From Dipetalonema caudispina (taxonomy: Eukaryota > Nematoda > Chromadorea > Rhabditida > Onchocercidae), in the NCBI GenBank assembly GCA_013365325.1, contig JABVXV010000521.1, forward strand, positions 2,501-31,248: a stretch of 28,748 bases of DNA, read 5' to 3'. The notes beneath the pieces were generated by a model. The model worked only from the letters and a program-made list of their open reading frames with translations, was not told where the DNA came from and ran no database searches. Every line of letters starts with the position of its first letter. Within the stretch, counting starts at the first letter, position 1. Positions 23,225 through 28,748 of the stretch are shown here, in pieces. The translations under genes and the position numbers were made by a program.

Positions 23225-24375
23225 TTAATATATCATCTGACTATAACTACCATTCTTACAACATAAAGCGCCATTATTGCATGGTGAATAACCAGTTCCA
23301 CAATAACAACGAGTATTAAATGCTGTTGAACAACTAGTTGTTTGTGGATAAATGTATCCAGTGTTACCGGTACCAAAAGTACCACCATAACCATTACCGA
23401 TATTATATGGAAGTATATTGCCTGTACCACAACCTGTTGATATTGCTGTTCCTCCTAAACCACATCCATTTCCCATATTGTAATTAATACCATAAGCAGT
23501 TGGATTATATTGACCAAACTAAAACATAGAAATAATTAATTAATTACTTGAAGTAGAAGATTAATAATGATCTCTTTTATGATAATTTTCGAAACTTCGA
23601 CAAATTGTTTTATTTCTTAAATAAGGTATCAATTGATGCGTGAAGTTTGATTAATTATTATTTAGTGTAAAGGCTAACAATATCGTTTTTATTCAATTAT
23701 TTCTCGATCATATGTGTTATCATAGTAAGTTATTATAATTAAATATTTGTCAATTAAAAAATACTGATAACCATAAATAATACTAAATAATAGTATTACT
23801 ATAATCATTGTTGAACTATGATTAATAATATGTTGCTCATACCGGATTTCATTATCACCGGTATTAATATCGTTAATCTTTGCTACAATCTTTTTCTTTG
23901 TTTGTTTTTATATGGAATGATACATACGATGTTGTATGGATATCCTAGATTAAAACCAAAACCATAACCACCATATCCAGCATTAAAATTGTTATCATTA
24001 ATACCGTATCCTATATTACTATAACCATTTCCATAATTATAGTTAGCACCAGGAGCACATGGACATGATGATGAACATCCGCAAGATGATGTTCCGGAAC
24101 CGGAACATGAACAGCATCCACATTGACGCTTAACTCGATTAATTTTCTCATCCTCTGATATTTCGGTTAAATACTGAAAATTCGAGAAATTCTACAGACA
24201 TAACAATTGAAGTAAGTTTCATCTGATTCATTATTCCGTTAATCCTAATTACAACCATTAATTCTATTACTACATTATCAATACTGTTGTCATTATTGCT
24301 TGTAACAATTAATTCTATTATTCAGTACTATTATTATTATTATTATTATTACTATTATTATTATTATTATTATTA

Positions 24376-24436
<61 letters not shown>

Positions 24437-24513
24437 CATTATTACTATTATTATTGTTGTTACCATTATTATCATTATCATTATCATTATTATTACTATT
24501 ATTACTATTATTA

Positions 24514-24592
<79 letters not shown>

Positions 24593-25206
24593 CGTTATTC
24601 TTGTTAGCATCGTCATTCTTGTTATTATTATTGGTAGTAGTAACTATTATTATTAGTAATATCACTATTACATCATTATTATAACATATTGTCCATATAG
24701 GATTTTATTATCACTGGGTATTATCATTAATCTTTGCTACAATTGTTATATTAGAATTATTATTTACAACATTTAATTCTATTACTACATTATCAACATT
24801 AGAATTTTTATCACTATTACTATTACTGTTCTTATTACTATCATTGTTGCTACTATTATTATTATTATTACTGTCATAATTATTATTGCTTCTAACAAAT
24901 TAACTTTATACTACTTATTACTAATATTGCCATCACTATTATTATTGCATTATTTCACATCTATTATAAATTTGGATTACTAAAGCATTACACTTTCTTT
25001 TTTTTTTTTTTTTGCAATATTTATATTATTACATAACTATTAGAACTTATAATAATTGTTTATGAACTAATGATACTAAATAACTTTGGCACTATACAAA
25101 AATGACTGCAAGGATAGTAACAAAAATTGAAATTTTAAAAACGTACAGCAAAATGTTGCAGAATGCAAAAAATTGCAAAAATTAGCAAATTTTTTACAAA
25201 AATCAT
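23225..25206 (-). CDS. Secreted Gly/Tyr/Asn- and Cys-rich protein, 199 residues, three exons
   Basis: Exons in order on the minus strand: 25147-25206, 23928-24173, 23225-23518; all junctions are phase 0. Exon 1 encodes exactly the signal peptide MIFVKNLLIFAIFCILQHFA and ends at GCT|GTACGTTTTT. Exon 2 follows TTTTCAG with YLTEISEDEKINRVKR, then a Cys cluster (QCGCCSCS, SCGC, CPC) and a Gly/Asn/Tyr-rich stretch, ending at ATC|GTATGTATC. Exon 3 follows ATGTTTTAG with FGQYNPTAYG, GNGCGLGG and a C-terminal Cys group (TSCSTAF, RCYCGTGYSPC, ALCC). The acidic YLTE...VKR segment before the Cys cluster resembles a short propeptide ending at a dibasic KR cleavage site. Such composition fits nematode cuticle, eggshell or microfilarial-sheath type proteins, but no named family is recognised and the function is unknown. 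The 972-nt intron 1 carries a large (ATT)n array. The ATG is the only one fitting the signal peptide; CCAACAG 12 nt upstream could accept a spliced leader. Confidence 0.8.
23826..24797 (+). repeat. Duplicated intronic segments around exon 2 of the Cys-rich gene
   Basis: A block at about 23826-23890 (containing GTTAATCTTTGCTACAAT) in intron 2 is echoed with substitutions at about 24683-24743 (CATTAATCTTTGCTACAAT) in intron 1. A second block containing AATTCTATTACTACATTATC is repeated without mismatch over 24 nt at 24258-24281 and 24774-24797. Both pairs are direct repeats. Confidence 0.65.
24328..24593 (+). repeat. Long (ATT)n trinucleotide microsatellite within intron 1
   Basis: About 265 nt of TTA/ATT repeats with scattered ATC, ACT and GTT variants. 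Degenerate ATT-rich sequence continues from about 24700 to 24960. The long Tyr, Ile, Asn and Leu homopolymer open frames here are artefacts of the repeat. On the transcribed (minus) strand it would give an AAU repeat in the pre-mRNA. Confidence 0.95.
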
Positions 25207-25550
25207 TTTGAATAAAAGCTGTTGGTAATTATCGTTGTTGTTTCCTTGCTGATCTGTATCTGCGGGAAAATTGTTGATTTTATTTGAAAAAAATGTTGAA
25301 ATTTTCGACTTTTATATTCCTCACCATCAATTTTTCCTCTTCCATCCTCCTTCATCATTATTCTAATCCCTCCCGTATCAACGAAAATATTCATCCCTCC
25401 TAAACTTTCTTCCTCCACCTATTACCATTTTGCTCCTTACTAACCCATCGAAAAGTGATTGCCTAACTGAGGAACATATTAAGTAAACACAAAATCAAGA
25501 GGTAACTGAAAGCTTAAGAATAAAGCTAGAAAATGTCCAGTTCTAAATTA

Positions 25551-25572
25551 TTTTTTTTTTTTTTTTTTTTTT
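25551..25572 (+). repeat. Poly(T) tract, 22 nt
   Basis: An uninterrupted T run followed by TTT-rich sequence interrupted by single C and G bases up to about 25690. Confidence 0.9.
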
Positions 25573-26223
25573 GGAACCACTTCACTTTTTTTCTATTTAC
25601 CTTTTTTTCTGGCTTTTTTTTTTGCTTTCTTTTGATTACCACCGACTCACAATATGCAAAATTTTAATGACATCTTTTTTTTTTTTGCAATAGAATACTT
25701 TACTATTTTGTTTGTTCAAATGGATTTGTTTTTTACGAATAATTTTTAATTTGTTAAAATATAAGCAGAAAACATTTTTGGTTAAGAGTTGTTTGTTATT
25801 CATAAATATTACAACGAAAGTTGTCATTTTGTCAGTCTTTCTTCTATTGTAAACGATCAAGCCAATAGTCACGGAAATATCAGACGTAAATTTAAAGAAG
25901 TAAAAAAATGATTAACTAATTTAAAGAAAAAACAAATGCCAAATGCATGAGATAGAACAATTTACGCCTATACACAACAATGATATTTTACGAAAATGAT
26001 GAAAAAAAAAAAACTTATAGTTTAGAAAAATTTTGTTATATGAAGCAATTTTGATAACTAAATGCATCCAATGAATGTGTTTAGAATTTTTTTCGTCCAT
26101 ATATCTGTGAAAGTTCCAAAAATTACACTAATTTTTTAAATTATAAATTAAAAACGTTTCGATTTGTTTGTGGTAAATATTTGAATAAAATTTCAGTTCT
26201 TTAAATATTTATTTAGTGATTTT

Positions 26224-26455
26224 TATTAATTAATCGGATAAATATTTGCATTAAATTTCTGATTGAAATTTACGATTCACTGAATCTTTTATTTTACATT
26301 TATATTGATTAACATAAATAATTCAGCAAGTTTCATTTCGTCATTTACATTAATTAACTGAATAAATATTCATACTTAATGTTTGATTAAAATTTCCATT
26401 CATTGAGTGCCCATTTGATCATCTGTTTTAATTAATTAGACAAATATTTGAGCCC
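26224..26455 (+). repeat. Degenerate tandem-like repeat, ATTAATTAA-led units
   Basis: Units start at 26225, 26349 and 26431 with ATTAATTA followed a few bases later by an (A)TAAATATT-like block. The first two, 124 bp apart, then share TGATTNAAATTTNCNATTCANTGA. The third is truncated. Similarity is visible but imperfect, indicating an old duplication. Confidence 0.55.
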
Positions 26456-27697
26456 AACGAATAAGTGCTCTGCTTCAAATTTAAAAAAATTGTCATTTTC
26501 TAATTAATTTCACAATAATATTTCTGCAGCAACCGTATAGTTTACAAAATATACTAAAAAATAATTATCTTCTGCTACATCTATTAAATCGAAGTATACC
26601 TTTTAATACTATTTATAAGTCTGAAAGCTTAAAACTTTCCCAAATGATTCTTTAAATTGTGAAATTTTTTAACAGCTATTGAATTCTTCATGATCCTAAG
26701 TTTATCGCAGAATTATTTCTTAATTATCAGTTCATTTACTTGATCAAATTTGGACAAATAATTTGGTTTTTCTGAATTATGCAGAAAGATATAATTAACA
26801 TTATGAATGAGTATATGCATAATTTTGGGTGAGCACATAATTAATTTATACAGTTAAGTGTAACATAATAATGAAATTTAGTCAAAAATTGGCAATTGAA
26901 CTGATTAGAAAAGTGATAAAGTTTATTTTGCAAATGTTCTCTTTCTTACAGTGGCACAAATTTTCTATTTTTGCCTCAAAATTTTACTTCATGATGAACT
27001 CCATAATGCAAGATTCTTCATATTTAGACTTGGCTCAATTTCAACTTATAAAGTTTCGTCTTTTCTTTTGAAAACTTTTTTTGAAAAGAAATGAAATTTG
27101 GCTAATTTCACTTTCTTTTAACCATATAGTGAGGTTTGAAAATAATAAGTTCAGGTAAAAAAAAAACATGTTGTAGATTATTGAGTAAACATTGCTAAAA
27201 TTAAAACTAATTTGTATCATAAACATATAATTTAGCCAAAACCAAATAATGCAAACATTTTTTTAACCACTCAAAAATTCATATTTTCCATTTAAGTAAA
27301 CTAAATAAATTATCTCACTCTAAAATCCTTAATTTTTTTTTTTACGCTTAATTTTTTTTGTTTCACTTAATCGTTCTTTAATTTCTTTTTTTCGATTTTC
27401 TCTTTTTTTTTTTCATTCATTTTTCTTTTTTTGTGCTTAATTTTTGAAAAATAACAAAGAATAAATTTTCATTTTACTTTCTCTTCCATTCTTTTCCTCT
27501 TTCTTTCTTTCTTTTTTTTTGCGTTTTTTCTTTTTTATCATTTTATGATTTTTCTTTTTTTTTCTCGAATTATTACAGTACTATTACTATTTGTTTGTTA
27601 TATTTTAGCATTTATATTATGTGTAAAGGAAATGTTCTTTTCAAACAATATATCCATCCAATATGATAGGATAGTTAGCAAAAAGTTTTTATTTCAT

Positions 27698-27720
27698 TTT
27701 TTTTTTTTTTTTTTTTTTTT
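27698..27720 (+). repeat. Poly(T) tract, 23 nt
   Basis: An uninterrupted T run within a broader pyrimidine-rich region. Confidence 0.9.
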
Positions 27721-27924
27721 GATTTTATTTTTTAGTCATCATCAATGGAATGTTTTGAAAAAAAAAAGAAAGAAAAAAAAAACGAATGTTAGGAAGAATG
27801 GAAGAATCAAAAAAGCTAAAGCTAAAGCTAATACATAAGCAAACGGTACCTACCTGTACATTTTGCTTTGCTTTGCTTTTCCGAAGACCACCCATTAAGT
27901 GCCCCAAAAATATTTTTTGGCCTT

Positions 27925-27985
27925 TTTTCTCTCTCTCTCCCTCCTCCTTTCTCCCCCGCCTCCCACGACGTTTTTCCCCCGTTAT
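27925..27985 (+). other. C-rich polypyrimidine tract
   Basis: The stretch runs through CTCTCTCTCTCCCTCCTCC and CTCCCCCGCCTCCC and ends in TTTTTCCCCCGTT. It is almost purely C and T, with far more C than anywhere else in this AT-rich window. It may be a promoter-type GA/CT element or a low-complexity insertion. No function can be read directly. Confidence 0.6.
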
Positions 27986-28024
27986 ATTTTTTCTTGCATC
28001 CTTAATGAGAAACCATGAATCCAT

Positions 28025-28049
28025 AAAAAAAAAAAAAAAAAAAAAAAAA
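28025..28049 (+). repeat. Poly(A) tract, 25 nt
   Basis: An uninterrupted A run directly after CCAT. A second, interrupted A-rich tract lies at about 28147-28175. Confidence 0.9.
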
Positions 28050-28566
28050 TTCATATATGCTTCTTGCATTGCTTAAAATGTCCCAATATTCTCTTTTCGT
28101 ACAAAAATATGCCTTTTACATTTTCATCCAATATTTTAAAAGTAATAAAAAAAAAAAGAAAAAAAAAAAACGAAAAAGAACAAATATGGAAAATGATTCA
28201 TTCATATTTATTGATATATATGTACTTTTTATCCAACGAAATTTTAACAGAAAGTTTTTTAAAAATTCTCATTTCATTTATGTATGTACATGCAATTATT
28301 TAATTAAAATTTATTCTAAAAACAAATAAAAGAATAAAATTCGAAACAAATAATTATCATACATAACAAAGCAAATATTATTTTGTACAGCACTTTTAAT
28401 GTTATTTCTATTTCGACGAATAATATTTGTTAAAGATCTGATGTATAAATAGACAGTTTGAAATATCCCTCTTATCACATTTCCGTTTTCAAACTTTGCT
28501 AATATTTGAAATAACTGTTCTTCCTCCTAACAAAATGATCAGATTTGTTAGGAAAGACATCGAATG

Positions 28567-28651
28567 TAATAATAATAATAGTAATAGTAATAATAATAAT
28601 AATAGTAATAGTAATAATAATAATAACAATAATAATAATAATAATAATAAC

Positions 28652-28748
<97 letters not shown>
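28567..28748 (+). repeat. (AAT)n microsatellite reaching the window end
   Basis: AAT units with occasional AGT and AAC variants, becoming pure towards the end and continuing off the window. It is the same motif as the intronic (ATT)n array, on the opposite strand. Confidence 0.95.

Larger units (their letters stand above)
25207..28748. other. Region without a supported gene
   Basis: No phase-consistent exon chain was found. The region contains long T and A tracts, a degenerate tandem repeat near 26.2-26.4 kb, a pyrimidine-rich segment from about 27.34 to 27.98 kb and a terminal (AAT)n array. Open frames such as 25203-25418, 25636-25872 and 27545-27838 lack splice context and have background composition. 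A possible first exon on the minus strand at 27854-28024 is discussed as a finding only. Confidence 0.5.

Noticed and set aside
24201..24228. Minus-strand MNQMKLTSIVMS as the start of the Cys-rich gene
   Set aside because: It would need an intron of only about 22-33 nt to reach exon 2, and the frame is closed without one. The exon at 25147-25206 gives a complete signal peptide with proper splice sites.
24287..24684. Long Tyr, Ile, Asn and Leu homopolymer reading frames on both strands
   Set aside because: They are translations of the (ATT)n microsatellite, open in several frames at once because none of the repeat's codons in those frames is a stop.
27812..27833. AAGCTAAAGCTAAAGCTAA tandem as telomere-like repeat
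   Set aside because: There are only three or so units, and the motif differs from the nematode telomere repeat TTAGGC.

Overview
The window is eukaryotic, very AT-rich nuclear DNA, most likely from a nematode and probably a filarial-type one. Support comes from many short exons with nematode-type splice sites (donors like GTAAGTTT, acceptors like TTTTCAG), long A/T homopolymers, (ATT)n microsatellites, and gene products that fit nematodes: a UNC-95-like muscle LIM protein and two small secreted Cys/Gly-rich proteins. The taxon is inferred from style. No ribosomal or tRNA gene was found.

Layout. 1-2416 is non-coding and holds one perfect 20-bp hairpin. 2417-2986 (minus) is the 3' part of a small secreted protein with a Cys/Gly block and a Pro-rich tail; a 12-nt micro-exon at 3427-3438 may carry its start codon. 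3439-18501 is about 15 kb with no supported gene, only simple repeats, a few short duplications and a purine/pyrimidine-asymmetric stretch near 15.1-15.7 kb. 18506-22122 (plus) is the best gene: a LIM-domain protein, probably the UNC-95 orthologue, rebuilt from ten exons. 22123-23224 is a short convergent intergenic gap. 23225-25206 (minus) is a three-exon gene for a secreted Gly/Tyr/Asn- and Cys-rich protein of 199 residues, whose signal-peptide exon lies across an intron carrying a long (ATT)n microsatellite. 25207-28748 is non-coding or undetermined, with an unusual C-rich pyrimidine tract near 27.93-27.98 kb and an (AAT)n array running off the window end.

Most notable result. Exons 2 and 3 of the LIM gene (18732-18802 and 19019-19107) both enter in phase 1 and leave in phase 0. 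Using either one keeps the frame. Using both, or neither, breaks it. This is the reading-frame signature of mutually exclusive alternative exons, giving predicted proteins of 302 and 308 residues. All other junctions downstream are phase-consistent to the stop codon.

The three genes show no obvious shared pathway. One is predicted to act at muscle attachment sites; the other two look like secreted or extracellular-matrix proteins. Exon structures are manual readings without transcript or homology searches.
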